From Rhodocytophaga aerolata (GTDB taxonomy: Bacteria > Bacteroidota > Bacteroidia > Cytophagales > 172606-1): a stretch of 64,000 nucleotides of DNA. The notes beneath the pieces were generated by a model. That model worked only from the letters and a program-made list of their open reading frames with translations. It did no database searches and was not told the origin of the DNA. The first letter of the stretch is position 1, and each line of letters opens with the position of its first letter. Where the stretch lies: the NCBI RefSeq assembly GCF_030503435.1, contig NZ_JAUKPO010000009.1, forward strand, positions 1 through 64,000. Reading direction: 5' to 3'. Below, piece by piece: positions 17,360 through 26,997 of the stretch. The translations under genes and the position numbers were made by a program.

Positions 17360-18028
17360 CTAGAGTTTCTCAACAGAGCTTTTTGTTTGTCCACCAGCTC
17401 GGTTACGGCGCATGGTAATAAAGGTACGGATAAGGGCTACGGTAGTAATTCCAATAAAAAACAAGATAATGTATTCTACATAGTTGATAATTTGAGGAAA
17501 ACGTTCGCCCAGATAATAGCCGGCAACTGGCAAAGAGATACCCCAGGCCAGGGCTCCGGCAACATTAAATAATGTAAATGTGCGGAAAGGCATTCCCACA
17601 GTCCCAGCAATAATGGTTGAGAAAGTGCGGACAATCGGCATAAAACGGGCCAGTATCAGGGCTTTGCCCCCATATTTGGCAAAAAACGTCCGCGATTGAT
17701 CCATGTACCGCTTCTTAAAGAACAGAGAATCTTTCCGGGTATCCAGATTTTTTCCCAGCAGTTTCCCAAATAAATATCCGGTGTAACTCCCTAAGATTGC
17801 CGCTCCAACAATAGAAGAGGATACAGTGGTAATCGGGAAATTTAATTGGCCGGAACTGGCAAATAACCCTGCCAGGAAAAGCAGGTAATCGCCAGGCAGA
17901 AAAAAGGCAAAAAACAACCCGTTTTCTGCATACACAATTAGTACAATCAGAGCCAGGCCCCCATATTGAATTATTTCTTCAGAGTCTAATAAGAACTTAA
18001 AAAAATCAACTATGCTGGAGAAATCCAT
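17360..18028 (-). CDS. DedA family membrane protein
   Basis: An inner-membrane protein of the DedA/SNARE-associated family, linked to lipid transport (undecaprenyl-phosphate or phospholipid flipping) and membrane homeostasis. Family motifs are visible: ENGLFFAFFLPGDYLLFLAG with the re-entrant acidic region, the G-rich IVGAAILGSYTGYLFG stretch, and the diagnostic ARFMPIVRTFSTIIAGTVGM. About five hydrophobic segments over 222 residues, normal size. Which lipid it moves cannot be told. Confidence 0.9.
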   Translation of the reverse strand: MDFSSIVDFFKFLLDSEEIIQYGGLALIVLIVYAENGLFFAFFLPGDYLLFLAGLFASSGQLNFPITTVSSSIVGAAILGSYTGYLFGKLLGKNLDTRKDSLFFKKRYMDQSRTFFAKYGGKALILARFMPIVRTFSTIIAGTVGMPFRTFTLFNVAGALAWGISLPVAGYYLGERFPQIINYVEYIILFFIGITTVALIRTFITMRRNRAGGQTKSSVEKL

Positions 18029-18384
18029 GTCTAAAACGTTATTGCGTTGGGTCTGCGTTACTATTCTTTAAGGCTGTACGCTGAAAAGAATGAATTGTTT
18101 GTTATTTCACTATCTCAGTAAGCCTCCTCTACTAAAAGACGTACAATATTACTTTACATTTTATCTATAACCAATCCCGGATAAGCAAATTCTGATAAAC
18201 GGTTGTATAGCTAAATATGGTTTCACTTCTTTTAAATGATGGAAAAAAGTTATCTGGTTTTATTATCTGGCGGTTTAATGGTTTTTTTCTGCTTTTATAG
18301 CTATACTTGAGACAAAATAGCAGAGGCTTTGTAAACCTGTGTTATTTAGATAGTGTTGATAAAATAATATTAATAATTACTCTT
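18029..18384. other. Divergent intergenic region, DedA/aldolase
   Basis: About 355 bp carrying the promoters of two divergent genes. TATACTTG at 18302-18309, one base off TAnnTTTG, lies about 75 bp before the aldolase ATG and is a weak candidate. Otherwise AT-rich with no recognised structure. Confidence 0.35.
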
Positions 18385-19467
18385 ATGACTCAAGTTGCTT
18401 CAAGGTTTAAGCCAGGTGTATTAACCGGTGATGCGGTACATGAACTGTTGAATTATGCAAACGAAAATAATTTTGCATTGCCTGCCGTAAATGTGGTAGG
18501 TACCAATTCAGTAAATGCTGTGCTCGAAACGGCCAAAGCGGTAAATTCTCCGGTAATCATTCAGTTTTCCCATGGCGGTTCTCAATTTTTTGCCGGAAAA
18601 GGATTGTCTAATGATCAGCAAAAGGCTGCTATTGCAGGTGCTGTTTCCGGTGCACAACATGTACATACCGTGGCTGAATTATACGGAGTGCCAGTAATTC
18701 TGCATACCGATCATGCAGCTAAAAAATTGCTGCCCTGGATAGATGGCTTACTGGATGCCGGAGAAAAGTTTTATAAACAACACGGCAAACCTTTATACAG
18801 CTCTCATATGCTCGACTTATCAGAAGAGCCGCTGGAAGAAAATGTGCAGACTTGCAAAACCTACCTCAAACGCATGAGTAAACTAGGGATGACACTGGAG
18901 ATCGAACTAGGGGTAACCGGCGGTGAGGAAGATGGCGTAGACAACACTGGAGTAGATAGCACACACCTGTATACCCAGCCTGAACACGTAGCCTATGCCT
19001 ACGAAGAACTTGGCCAGGTAAGCGACCGGTTTACGGTGGCAGCGGCTTTTGGTAATGTACACGGCGTATATAAACCAGGCAACGTAACCCTGCGTCCGGA
19101 GATTCTGAAAAACTCCCAGGAATTTATCCGTAAAAAATATAATTTAAATTCGGCTACCCCGGTTAATTTTGTGTTCCATGGCGGGTCAGGCTCACCTCAA
19201 CACCAGATCAGAGAAGCCATCGAATACGGTGCCGTAAAAATGAATATTGATACCGATATGCAATGGGCATTCTGGGAGGGCATTAAGAATTATTATGAAG
19301 GCAAAAAAGCCTACCTGCAAGGCCAGATTGGTAATCCGGAAGGCGAAGATAGCCCGAATAAAAAGTATTACGACCCAAGAGTGTGGCTGCGTGAAGGCGA
19401 GAAAACCTTTATTGCCAGACTAAAACAAGCATTTGAAGACCTGAATGCTATGAACAGAAATATCTGA
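18385..19467 (+). CDS. fbaA: Class II fructose-bisphosphate aldolase
   Basis: Zn-dependent aldolase of glycolysis and gluconeogenesis, splitting fructose 1,6-bisphosphate. The start is ATG 18385; an in-frame TTG 78 bp upstream only adds leader-like sequence. With this start the catalytic Asp109 and Zn ligand His110 in LHTDHAAK fall at the same numbers as in the E. coli enzyme, and the protein is 360 residues against 359. Other marks are IQFSHGGSQFFAGKG, the phosphate-binding VFHGGSGS and the NIDTDMQWAFW segment. Long-chain FbaA type. It ends at its own terminator. Confidence 0.96.
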   Translation: MTQVASRFKPGVLTGDAVHELLNYANENNFALPAVNVVGTNSVNAVLETAKAVNSPVIIQFSHGGSQFFAGKGLSNDQQKAAIAGAVSGAQHVHTVAELYGVPVILHTDHAAKKLLPWIDGLLDAGEKFYKQHGKPLYSSHMLDLSEEPLEENVQTCKTYLKRMSKLGMTLEIELGVTGGEEDGVDNTGVDSTHLYTQPEHVAYAYEELGQVSDRFTVAAAFGNVHGVYKPGNVTLRPEILKNSQEFIRKKYNLNSATPVNFVFHGGSGSPQHQIREAIEYGAVKMNIDTDMQWAFWEGIKNYYEGKKAYLQGQIGNPEGEDSPNKKYYDPRVWLREGEKTFIARLKQAFEDLNAMNRNI

Positions 19468-19487
19468 TTGTAATAATTTAGTAGAAT

Positions 19488-19519
19488 AAAAAAAGCTGCC
19501 TGCCCGGGTGGCTTTTTTT
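19488..19519 (+). terminator. Terminator after fbaA
   Basis: A-run, then stem GCTGCC/GGTGGC (two G-U pairs) with loop TGCCCG, then seven T. It lies 20 bp after the aldolase stop. Confidence 0.8.
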
Positions 19520-19733
19520 ATTTCTATATTACATTATCCCTACAAATAAGGGAAAGCAATGGAAGAATAAAAATAGCCCCTGAATGCCTGAATAGGGATA
19601 ATTTATTCGGAAGTTTTGGCTTCCCTGCCAAGGTAACCACCGTTAGGCAAAATCTTCCCATGAGTGCCGGAGTGACTTTTGTTACTTTATTACATAGCAA
19701 TAAATAATCGTCCACGCAAGATCAATTTATAGC

Positions 19734-19741
19734 TACTTTTG
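19734..19741 (+). promoter_or_regulatory. Putative promoter box of the MscS gene
   Basis: TACTTTTG matches TAnnTTTG exactly, 30 bp before the ATG at 19772. No clear -33 element. The stretch 19520-19733 shows nothing else. Confidence 0.45.
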
Positions 19742-19771
19742 TGATCAACCACACAGTTTCCTTTACCCTTC

Positions 19772-20704
19772 ATGGATTCCAAAAGTAAGATCCTGAAAAT
19801 ACGTTTTGAAAAAATTTCTGCGGAAGAAAGCAGGAAACGGCTTCTCTTTGCCCTGCAACTAGTAGGATTTATTGCTGTTCTCTATATTACATTTCACTAC
19901 CAGCTGCTTGATTATTTAAATGGCGTAACCAGCCGCATTATTAGAGCAATTCTCTTTTACATTACCACCAGCCTGGTAATTACTTTTAGCAGACTAATAC
20001 TGGTCTACTGGTATATTAAGAAAAACCGCCGGCAAGAAGATTTTAAAGATAATTTTATCATTGGCATCAATAAGATCTCATCCATCTTATCGTTTCTGGC
20101 CCTTATTATTTCGTTGTTCGTGCTTTTTAATGTGGGAATTATTCAGTTTCTCACATCCATTAGTATCGTGGCTGCTGCCATAGCCCTGTTATCTAAAGAC
20201 TATATCTCGAACATGATCAACGGCATGATTCTGATGTTTTCAGATCAATTGTCCATCAACGATGATGTAAAGATAGGGGAGCATAAAGGTAAAATCGTCA
20301 ATATTACCCTTATCAACGTACATATGTTGAATGAGGACAACGACTTGATTTTTGTTCCCAACAATGCTGTTTTTACCACCGATGTCGTGAATTACACCAA
20401 GCATAATGGATATAAGGTAAGCATGGAATTTGAATTACAGAAGGACCAGGGTTGCCATGTGCCGGAAATGGAATTGTATATTAAAGAGTGCCTAAGAGCC
20501 TATGCTAAACTGATTGGCTACAGCACCATTGAGTTCAGAGTAACTAAAATCAGCTTGTATGCTATTTCGCTGAAACTTCAGTTTGCTTTGCTGGCTAACA
20601 ATAAGCAATTAGAAAAAGAAATAAAGAAATACGTATTTGAACAGATCATCCGGTTTATCAGCGAACGTCCGGCAAATAAAAAAGTGCTGGAAGATGAAGA
20701 ATAA
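19772..20704 (+). CDS. MscS-family mechanosensitive channel
   Basis: A small-conductance mechanosensitive channel that opens under membrane tension to release solutes in hypo-osmotic shock. About four membrane segments (near residues 27-47, 58-80, 100-120 and 123-145); the last carries the pore-lining helix pattern with small residues, SIVAAAIALLSKDYISNMING. The beta domain follows (INDDVKIGEHKGKIVNITL, then VFVPNNAVF-like FVPNNAVFTTDVVNYT), and then the C-terminal alpha/beta cage. At 310 residues it is close to E. coli MscS. Single gene with its own promoter box and terminator. Confidence 0.92.
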   Translation: MDSKSKILKIRFEKISAEESRKRLLFALQLVGFIAVLYITFHYQLLDYLNGVTSRIIRAILFYITTSLVITFSRLILVYWYIKKNRRQEDFKDNFIIGINKISSILSFLALIISLFVLFNVGIIQFLTSISIVAAAIALLSKDYISNMINGMILMFSDQLSINDDVKIGEHKGKIVNITLINVHMLNEDNDLIFVPNNAVFTTDVVNYTKHNGYKVSMEFELQKDQGCHVPEMELYIKECLRAYAKLIGYSTIEFRVTKISLYAISLKLQFALLANNKQLEKEIKKYVFEQIIRFISERPANKKVLEDEE

Positions 20705-21256
20705 TACCGGAAAATAAGAGATACCTAGTCTTCAACGGATCTTCCAGATCTCACCCTACCAACTCATCGTTATTTTATACAGCAAAAAGCCTGAGCCCAT
20801 AAGCCAGGCTTTTTGCTGTTAGCAAGCCTTCCAAATTGAATAGACTACATGGTGTAGGCAGCTTATTTTCAGCCGGAAGCAGGTGATATATAAGGGTATA
20901 CCTGAACCTCTACACAGCCTAAATACTCTTTTTGCTTCATCTCTTCAACCCAAAACTTAGTCAATGCTTTTCTATACCCTGCAAACCTATCTGGCAAGTA
21001 ACCTTACGTAGAAAAAAATCGCATGCGTAAAATGTAATTCCAGGAATTATTCTAAACATTTCAATAAGCTGTTTCTTCTTTCTGATCTAAAACTTACTTC
21101 ACTTTTTTCAGGTACACTTTCCTTACATGTCCTTACTCTAGTAATTTGCTTAGCCTGCCTGCCAAAAGGAATATTATTATTTAAATAAAATACATTTTAT
21201 GGATAATTAGTTAAAATGTTGGAAAAACTGGGATAAATGTAATATTTTTACGGGGT
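20705..21256. other. Intergenic region with terminator, otherwise empty
   Basis: About 550 bp. It holds the MscS terminator and then about 440 bp of AT-rich sequence with no gene, tRNA or promoter match that I can support. Confidence 0.4.
20781..20817 (+). terminator. Terminator after the MscS gene
   Basis: A perfect 13-bp stem AGCAAAAAGCCTG/CAGGCTTTTTGCT with an 11-base loop, about 75 bp after the stop. Confidence 0.85.
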
Positions 21257-21571
21257 ATGGTAGCAAAAATAATCTCCAGTCTTCCCAGTCCTTACAGGAC
21301 ATTCGAAACGTTATGCAAGTATTATGCATTTCTGCGTATTCATGGTTCGTATTCCGAGCAAGGTGAAAAAAAGTACAGTTACCAGCTGTTCAGCTTTGTT
21401 CCTGCCGGAGGAATATACAGCCAGCGTACCATCCAGGGTGTGAATGTTGAAAAGATAATGACTTACCTGGGCATTAAAAACGACTTTATTAAAGCCTATA
21501 ATCAGGCAGAAGGTTTGGGTAGTATTTATTTGCAAATAGAAGCGAATCAACTGCCTATGCTGCTGGATTAA
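21257..21571 (+). CDS. Hypothetical protein
   Basis: A 104-residue soluble protein, no signal peptide or membrane segment. It is rich in Tyr (CKYYAFLRIHGSYSE, YSYQLFSF) and ends in a leucine-rich tail. No recognised family. Codon use fits the neighbourhood and the start ATG is clear, but the gene is isolated and short, so it could also be a chance open frame. Confidence 0.5.
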   Translation: MVAKIISSLPSPYRTFETLCKYYAFLRIHGSYSEQGEKKYSYQLFSFVPAGGIYSQRTIQGVNVEKIMTYLGIKNDFIKAYNQAEGLGSIYLQIEANQLPMLLD

Positions 21572-21612
21572 ATAATTTTTTGCTACTCTACCACCCTACA
21601 CATACACCTTTT

Positions 21613-23484
21613 CTATTGATAACCTCTGGCTTGAAGCCGGAATAACTCTGCGTAGCGGCCATCGTTGGCCAGTAAATTTTCATGGCTGCCAATTTCCAGT
21701 AACTCTCCATTCTCTAATACTAATATGCGGTCGGCCATGCGCACGGTAGAGAAGCGGTGAGAAATCAATACAGCTGTTTTTCCTTTCGTAAGATCTGCAA
21801 ACCGCTGAAATACTTCATACTCTGCTCTGGCATCCAGGGCTGCTGTAGGCTCATCCAGAATCAACACTTGTGCATCACGCATATAGGCGCGGCCTAAGGC
21901 TATCTTTTGCCATTCGCCTCCGGATAGTTCTACGCCTTTGGCAAACCGGCGTCCCAGTACCTGCTCATATTTTCCAGGTAATCGGTCAATTACCGTGTCG
22001 GCCAGGCTTTGGTGAGCAGAGTGTTCTATTCGGTTTTTATTTTCTTTATCGGCAATCCGGCCAACGGCAATATTATTAGAGGCCGTCATCTGGAACTTTA
22101 CAAAATCCTGGAAGATTACACCAATTTCCTGCCGTAGTTCAGTTAAATCATATTCACGCAGATCATAGCCATCCAGCAGGATACGTCCTTCTGTAGGGTC
22201 ATATAAACGGGCAAGCAACTTGACTAACGTAGTTTTACCTGCACCATTTTCTCCGACTAGGGCTAGCTTCTCACCAGCTCGTAAATGGAAAGATAAATGT
22301 CTGTTGGCCCACTTATCCGAATTGGTGTATTTAAAGCCTACATCTTCGAATACAAACCCATGTTTAATTGGCCGGGGAAATGCCCGGGTCTTTTGGGGAG
22401 AATTAATTTTAGGCTGTATCTCAAAAAAGTCGAACAGATCACGCAAGTACAAAGCTCCCTGTGATACACTGACAAACCGGTTGAGCATGCTTTCTAACAA
22501 AGCCCGTAATTGCCGGAAGGAACCCGCCATAAAAGTTAAACTACCCAGTGTAATACTGCCGCTTACCGTTTGCCAGATAATGAAAACATAGGCTCCATAA
22601 TAGCCTGCGCTGCCAATAGCAGCAAATAAACTACCCCACGAGGCCCGTTTTACAGCCAGTTTCTTATTTGCATGGTAATATTGTGTGGATAAGCTACGGT
22701 ACCGGTCGGTAAGGAAGTTTGACAAACCAAATATCTTCACTTCTTTGGCTGTTTCATCACTGGCACCAGTATACCGCAAATAGTCCAGTTCCCGCCGTTC
22801 AGGTGTCCAGCCATGTACCAGCGAGTAGCTTTTTTCGTTGAAATGCGCTTCCCCTAAAAATGCAGGAACCACAGCCAGTACCAGCAATAATATCAGCCAT
22901 GGATTAAACACCACCAGACCGGTAGCCAGAAAAACCATGGTAATCATGTCTTGTACTTGCCCCAGTACCTGGGCTAGTAAAACTGTTCTGCCCAGCGTTT
23001 GCTGCCTGGCCCGTTCAAGTTTATCGTAAAACGTAGAATCTTCAAACTGATCCAGGTCTAGTTTGGCGGCATGCTCCATCAATTGGATAGATGTCTGGTT
23101 GGCAAACAAATCTCCCAATAAACTATCCAAAAGGGCAATAGCCCGGCTTAACGCATCGGACACAATAGCCAGTACCAGTTCCAGGCCCACCAGTTGCCAG
23201 AGGTAACTCAGGTCACGGGGGGCAGGCAGCTGCGTAACCTGTACAATTTCGTCTATAATCAACTTGCCAAGGTAGAGCATCAGCACTGGCAGGGCTGAAC
23301 GGACGATGCGGAGTATAATATTGCCGACAAACATCGGCGGACTGGTTTGCCATACAAGCCGGAAAAACTGCGGAAGGTTACGCAAAGCCCCCATTCTGTC
23401 TTGGAAGGTGAGGGGTTTATCTTTGTCGGAACGGCGGCTGCCATTTCCCTTTCCATTGTTCAAAAAACTGGAGAATATTGCCAT
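21613..23484 (-). CDS. ABC exporter, fused permease and ATPase
   Basis: A half-transporter that should dimerize to export a hydrophobic compound or peptide. The N-terminal membrane domain has about six segments over residues 45-340. The ATPase follows with Walker A GENGAGKTT, Q-loop VIFQDFVKF, signature LSGGEWQKIALGRA, Walker B VLILDEPTAALD and the switch His in ISHRFSTV. At 623 residues it is a normal type-I exporter of the MsbA/MDR class. No partner gene, peptidase domain or substrate gene is adjacent, so the cargo is unknown. Confidence 0.92.
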   Translation of the reverse strand: MAIFSSFLNNGKGNGSRRSDKDKPLTFQDRMGALRNLPQFFRLVWQTSPPMFVGNIILRIVRSALPVLMLYLGKLIIDEIVQVTQLPAPRDLSYLWQLVGLELVLAIVSDALSRAIALLDSLLGDLFANQTSIQLMEHAAKLDLDQFEDSTFYDKLERARQQTLGRTVLLAQVLGQVQDMITMVFLATGLVVFNPWLILLLVLAVVPAFLGEAHFNEKSYSLVHGWTPERRELDYLRYTGASDETAKEVKIFGLSNFLTDRYRSLSTQYYHANKKLAVKRASWGSLFAAIGSAGYYGAYVFIIWQTVSGSITLGSLTFMAGSFRQLRALLESMLNRFVSVSQGALYLRDLFDFFEIQPKINSPQKTRAFPRPIKHGFVFEDVGFKYTNSDKWANRHLSFHLRAGEKLALVGENGAGKTTLVKLLARLYDPTEGRILLDGYDLREYDLTELRQEIGVIFQDFVKFQMTASNNIAVGRIADKENKNRIEHSAHQSLADTVIDRLPGKYEQVLGRRFAKGVELSGGEWQKIALGRAYMRDAQVLILDEPTAALDARAEYEVFQRFADLTKGKTAVLISHRFSTVRMADRILVLENGELLEIGSHENLLANDGRYAELFRLQARGYQ

Positions 23485-23616
23485 GAAGAAATAACAGATA
23501 AAGATGGGGAAGCATGTAAGAGAACACTTGAAGGCTTCTTAAATTGATAAAGGTGAAAGCAGGAAATAAAGTTTCCGGACCAAGATACCATGTTTTCTTT
23601 TCTGCCTTCCAGATAC

Positions 23617-23624
23617 TATGTTTG
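23617..23624 (+). promoter_or_regulatory. Putative promoter box of the M28 peptidase
   Basis: TATGTTTG matches TAnnTTTG and ends 14 bp before the ATG at 23639. It overlaps an upstream in-frame ATG (23618), which supports the downstream start. Confidence 0.45.
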
Positions 23625-23638
23625 TAAAAACCAATTGT

Positions 23639-24946
23639 ATGAAAAAGGTATATTCCCTTATTTTTCTGCTCCTATTCACAGGTGCGGCTTTTGCCCAAAA
23701 GCAGGGCATAGAACAAGCCTATGTAGACCGTCTGATAAAAACCTTGTCAGCCGATGACATGCAAGGAAGAAAAACCTTTGAACCTTCTTCGGAAAAAGCA
23801 GCAGACTTTATTGCAAAAGAATTTAAAGCCATTGGCCTGAAAACCCTGCCTGGCCTGTCGGGCTATAAACAAACCTTTACTGTAAACCGCATAAAACCGG
23901 GCACGCCTGAAGTTAAAATTAACGATCAGGCCGTTGACCCGGGCAAGGTATTTATTATAACCGACCAGCCTGGCTTGCAATGGCAAAAATCTGGCGGTGC
24001 AGCTATTGATGTAGTAAGTATTGGTGCCCAGGATAGCTACTCTCAGAAAATGGGTGAGTTAATGAAAGCTCACAAAAACACGTTGGTATTGATCAACCCG
24101 GCTCATCAGGATATTTTTACCAAATACCGTAATTATTTTGGCAAAGGGAATACGAGTCTGGCAAGTACGGCTGCAGAACAAGGGTCACTGGTAGTAGTGC
24201 TGCATGAAACTGCCGAGCCTGCCAGCTATCAGGTAAAGGTAACTAACCAGGTACAAACCTCTCAGATCAGCAATGTGGTGGGCATAATTCCTGGAAAAAA
24301 GCAAAAAGACGAGAAAGTGGTTTTTTCAGCACATTACGATCATATAGGTATTTTAAAACCAGTGGATGGAGATTCTATAGCCAATGGTGCCGACGATGAC
24401 GCGTCCGGTACTACTGCCGTAATTACCCTGGCTAAACATTTTAAGAAACAAAAAGCCCCAGCCCGTAGCTTGATTTTTGTAGCTTTTACAGCCGAAGAAA
24501 TTGGCGGCTATGGTTCGCAATATTTCTCTAAGCAACTGGACCCGGAAAAGGTAGTGGCTATGTTTAATATTGAAATGATTGGCAAACCTTCAAAATTCGG
24601 AAAAAACACAGCTTGGATTACCGGTTATGAGAAATCTGACTTTGGTAAAATCCTGCAAAAGAACCTGGATGGTACACAGTTTACCTTCCATGCTGACCCA
24701 TATCCGGACCAGGACCTGTTTTACCGTTCCGACAATGCCACCTTAGCCAGATTAGGCGTACCGGCACACAGCATCTCCACCGATGAGATTGATATTGACA
24801 AACGTTACCACAGTGTAGACGACGAATACGATTCTCTGGATATTGCTAATATGACACAAGTAATCCGGGCAATTGCCCAAAGTGCCAGCAGTATTGTGGC
24901 CGGAAAGGATACGCCCAGTCGGGTAAATGCAGCCGCCTTGAGGTAA
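23639..24946 (+). CDS. Secreted M28 family Zn-aminopeptidase
   Basis: A two-zinc exopeptidase. The signal peptide is clear with the start at ATG 23639: MKKVYSLIFLLLFTGAAFA, cleaved before Gln. Metal and catalytic motifs are in order: SAHYDHIG, NGADDDASGTT, FTAEEIGGYGSQYF (catalytic Glu pair), the metal Asp after RSDNATL, and YHSVDDEYDSLD near the C-terminus with the last His. A PA-like insertion occupies about residues 90-210. Likely releases N-terminal amino acids from peptides in the periplasm. A long-stem terminator follows. Confidence 0.92.
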   Translation: MKKVYSLIFLLLFTGAAFAQKQGIEQAYVDRLIKTLSADDMQGRKTFEPSSEKAADFIAKEFKAIGLKTLPGLSGYKQTFTVNRIKPGTPEVKINDQAVDPGKVFIITDQPGLQWQKSGGAAIDVVSIGAQDSYSQKMGELMKAHKNTLVLINPAHQDIFTKYRNYFGKGNTSLASTAAEQGSLVVVLHETAEPASYQVKVTNQVQTSQISNVVGIIPGKKQKDEKVVFSAHYDHIGILKPVDGDSIANGADDDASGTTAVITLAKHFKKQKAPARSLIFVAFTAEEIGGYGSQYFSKQLDPEKVVAMFNIEMIGKPSKFGKNTAWITGYEKSDFGKILQKNLDGTQFTFHADPYPDQDLFYRSDNATLARLGVPAHSISTDEIDIDKRYHSVDDEYDSLDIANMTQVIRAIAQSASSIVAGKDTPSRVNAAALR

Positions 24947-24982
24947 TACAACGTTTTTTAGAAAGAGAAATGCTAATAAAAT

Positions 24983-25026
24983 AAACAACCCTCTCACAAA
25001 TTTAATTGGTTATGAGAGGGTTGTTT
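24983..25026. terminator. Bidirectional terminator, M28/WYL
   Basis: A perfect 14-bp stem AAACAACCCTCTCA/TGAGAGGGTTGTTT with a 16-base loop between convergent genes. The core AACAACCCTC recurs in the terminator at 30328. Confidence 0.88.
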
Positions 25027-25038
25027 ATCTTATGTAAA

Positions 25039-25998
25039 CTACAAATTCTCTACTTCCTGATGCAGATAGTGGCTCTGAACTTCTGAAGCCAGATCTATCA
25101 TGATGTCTTTCAGGCGTTCCGGTTTTTCAATCTGAACCGCATTTCCGTAACTGAGCAGCCATCTTCCCATAGATTGCAGGTAAGCCGTATTAAAAACAAC
25201 TCTAACTTTTTCGCCCTGCCGCTCTTCCGACTGGTAGCCGTACAAATGTTTTTGTTCTCCCAGAAACCGGCACATTTGCTGGTCGAAAAGGATTACTACT
25301 TCTTCCAGGTTCTGAGGGGTGCCATACTGCTGAAAATAATGTTGCAGCGAAAGGTGCTGAGTTTTGTACATCCGGCCAGTATTCGTTAGTTGAATAATCC
25401 GGTCGGCCCGGAAATCGCGGTAATCCTGCCGAAGATGGCAGAAAGCGATCAGGTGCCAGCCTTCTCCATAGTAACTAATGCCGATAGGATCTACTTCGCG
25501 TTTGGTGGTTGCTTCGTTGTAGTAAGAAAAATATTCCAGAAGTAAGGTGCATTTCTTAACAATGGCTTGCTGAATGGTGGTCAGAAAATCGTTTGAGAAT
25601 ACTTGCGATTTCACTGGCTTCAATACCTGTACCCGGTTCTCCAGGTCTTCTACATGTTCCTTATCTGCTGACTTCAATACCGATTTTATCTTATACAAAG
25701 CCGAATTAAACTCTTTATTAATGGATTGATCCGACATTTTTTCTATCAGCTTGGCTCCCAGCAGCAAGGCACTGGCCTCTTCAGTGGTGAACATAACTGG
25801 AGGCAGGTGATAATTTTCCAGAAAGTAGCCAATGCCAGCTTCTGCACCAATGGGTACGCCGGCTTCTTCCAGGGCACGTATATCGCGGTACACAGTGCGT
25901 AAGCTGATGTTGAAGCGGTCGGCAATTTCCTGAGCTTTTACTACTTTTTTTGTTTGTAGTTGAATAAGTATGGCCGTAAGTCTGTCTATCCGGTTCAA
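25039..25998 (-). CDS. YafY-type transcriptional regulator (HTH + WYL)
   Basis: A ligand-sensing repressor or activator. An N-terminal DeoR/HTH_11 helix-turn-helix (residues 3-55: KAQEIADRFNISLRTVYRDI) is followed by the effector WYL domain (about 140-210) and a C-terminal WCX domain. The WYL segment reads YHLIAFCHLRQDYRDFRADRI with a preceding ISYYGEGWHLI. At 319 residues it is normal size. The next gene upstream on the same strand is a methyltransferase (107 bp gap), so they may share a transcript. Such regulators often act on neighbours. The ligand is unknown. Confidence 0.9.
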   Translation of the reverse strand: MNRIDRLTAILIQLQTKKVVKAQEIADRFNISLRTVYRDIRALEEAGVPIGAEAGIGYFLENYHLPPVMFTTEEASALLLGAKLIEKMSDQSINKEFNSALYKIKSVLKSADKEHVEDLENRVQVLKPVKSQVFSNDFLTTIQQAIVKKCTLLLEYFSYYNEATTKREVDPIGISYYGEGWHLIAFCHLRQDYRDFRADRIIQLTNTGRMYKTQHLSLQHYFQQYGTPQNLEEVVILFDQQMCRFLGEQKHLYGYQSEERQGEKVRVVFNTAYLQSMGRWLLSYGNAVQIEKPERLKDIMIDLASEVQSHYLHQEVENL

Positions 25999-26105
25999 GG
26001 CTAAAAAGTTTGATGGAACAATCTATCTCCAATTACGCGAAATATCTGCTTAAAAACAATCATTTTATCGTCTTCCTTGCTTCAATGTGCCTTACGCATC
26101 CGGTG

Positions 26106-26858
26106 TTATTTCACTATTCTGCCTGCCCGCATAAATACCGGAAAACGGATTGATTTTCTGTCAGTAGGTGTTTGCCAGTGGGCTCGGAGCTGCTCAATAA
26201 ATGGTGTAACCGGATTGTGTTGATGCTTCGCCATGTATTTCTGCACACTAGACCAGGTATTGAAATAGCCTTCCAGTTCCGGTAAATTCCAGTTTACTTC
26301 GATAGCAAACATAGGGGTAGGTATTTCTTTAAATGGAAAAGGAATGGTTTGGTAGTCTTCATCAATGTATTTCCGCTCACTGTCCCAATAGTTGCCAATC
26401 TGGTCACTATAAAATGCTTCTATAATAGGGTCTAGTAGGGGATCTATATGCAGTAAGCCATATCCCCAAGCAGCAACTAGAGCATTAGGCTTGGCAGTTC
26501 TGTAGACTTCCTGGTAAAATTTCTCAAAGTCGAACCAGTGTATAGCCTGCGCAATGGTTATTAAGTTAAATGTATTGGAGGGAAAATCCGTTTGTTCTGC
26601 CCTGGTTTGTATATACGTAATGTTGGTAATGGCAGGGGCTTGTTTAAGCTGGTTTTCACTAATATCTGTCGCCCATACATGCGTCATTCTCCTGGAGAGT
26701 TCTACTGCTACTTGCCCATTACCGGTGCCACAATCCCAGGCAGCTTCTTTGCCGGAGATATGGCTATACAAAAACTCATATAACGCTTGCGGGTACCTGG
26801 GCCGGTACAAAGAATACTGGGCAGATTGTTTAGAAAAATTGTCTACAGGTGGTTTCAT
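26106..26858 (-). CDS. Class I SAM-dependent methyltransferase
   Basis: A 250-residue methyltransferase of the Methyltransf_11/25 type. SAM-binding motif I is AAWDCGTGNGQVAVEL, motif II VWATDISENQL, and motif III FNLITIAQAIHWFDFEKFY. The start at ATG 26858 (KPPVDNFSKQSAQYSLYRPRYP) fits the family, whose N-terminus carries the FS..A..Y...RP.YP pattern; an upstream Met would fall inside the promoter box at 26931. Substrate unknown; related proteins include trans-aconitate methyltransferase-like enzymes. The WYL regulator lies downstream on the same strand. Confidence 0.9.
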   Translation of the reverse strand: MKPPVDNFSKQSAQYSLYRPRYPQALYEFLYSHISGKEAAWDCGTGNGQVAVELSRRMTHVWATDISENQLKQAPAITNITYIQTRAEQTDFPSNTFNLITIAQAIHWFDFEKFYQEVYRTAKPNALVAAWGYGLLHIDPLLDPIIEAFYSDQIGNYWDSERKYIDEDYQTIPFPFKEIPTPMFAIEVNWNLPELEGYFNTWSSVQKYMAKHQHNPVTPFIEQLRAHWQTPTDRKSIRFPVFMRAGRIVK

Positions 26859-26930
26859 AAGCAAGGAATCTACTAACGGAGTGTCTGGCAAAAAAAGTAA
26901 ATCGGATATATATTTCCTTAAATACCCTAA

Positions 26931-26938
26931 CAAACATA
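26931..26938 (-). promoter_or_regulatory. Putative promoter box of the methyltransferase
   Basis: The minus strand reads TATGTTTG, an exact TAnnTTTG, about 70 bp before the methyltransferase ATG and only 23 bp from the opposing box at 26962, so the two divergent promoters nearly touch. Confidence 0.45.
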
Positions 26939-26961
26939 CCGTATTTTTACTCTTTTGTTGA

Positions 26962-26969
26962 TAAGTTTG
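26962..26969 (+). promoter_or_regulatory. Putative promoter box of the helicase gene
   Basis: TAAGTTTG matches TAnnTTTG exactly, 28 bp before the GTG start at 26998. Confidence 0.45.
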
Positions 26970-26997
26970 TTATTTTAGGCACAACCAACCTTTATCC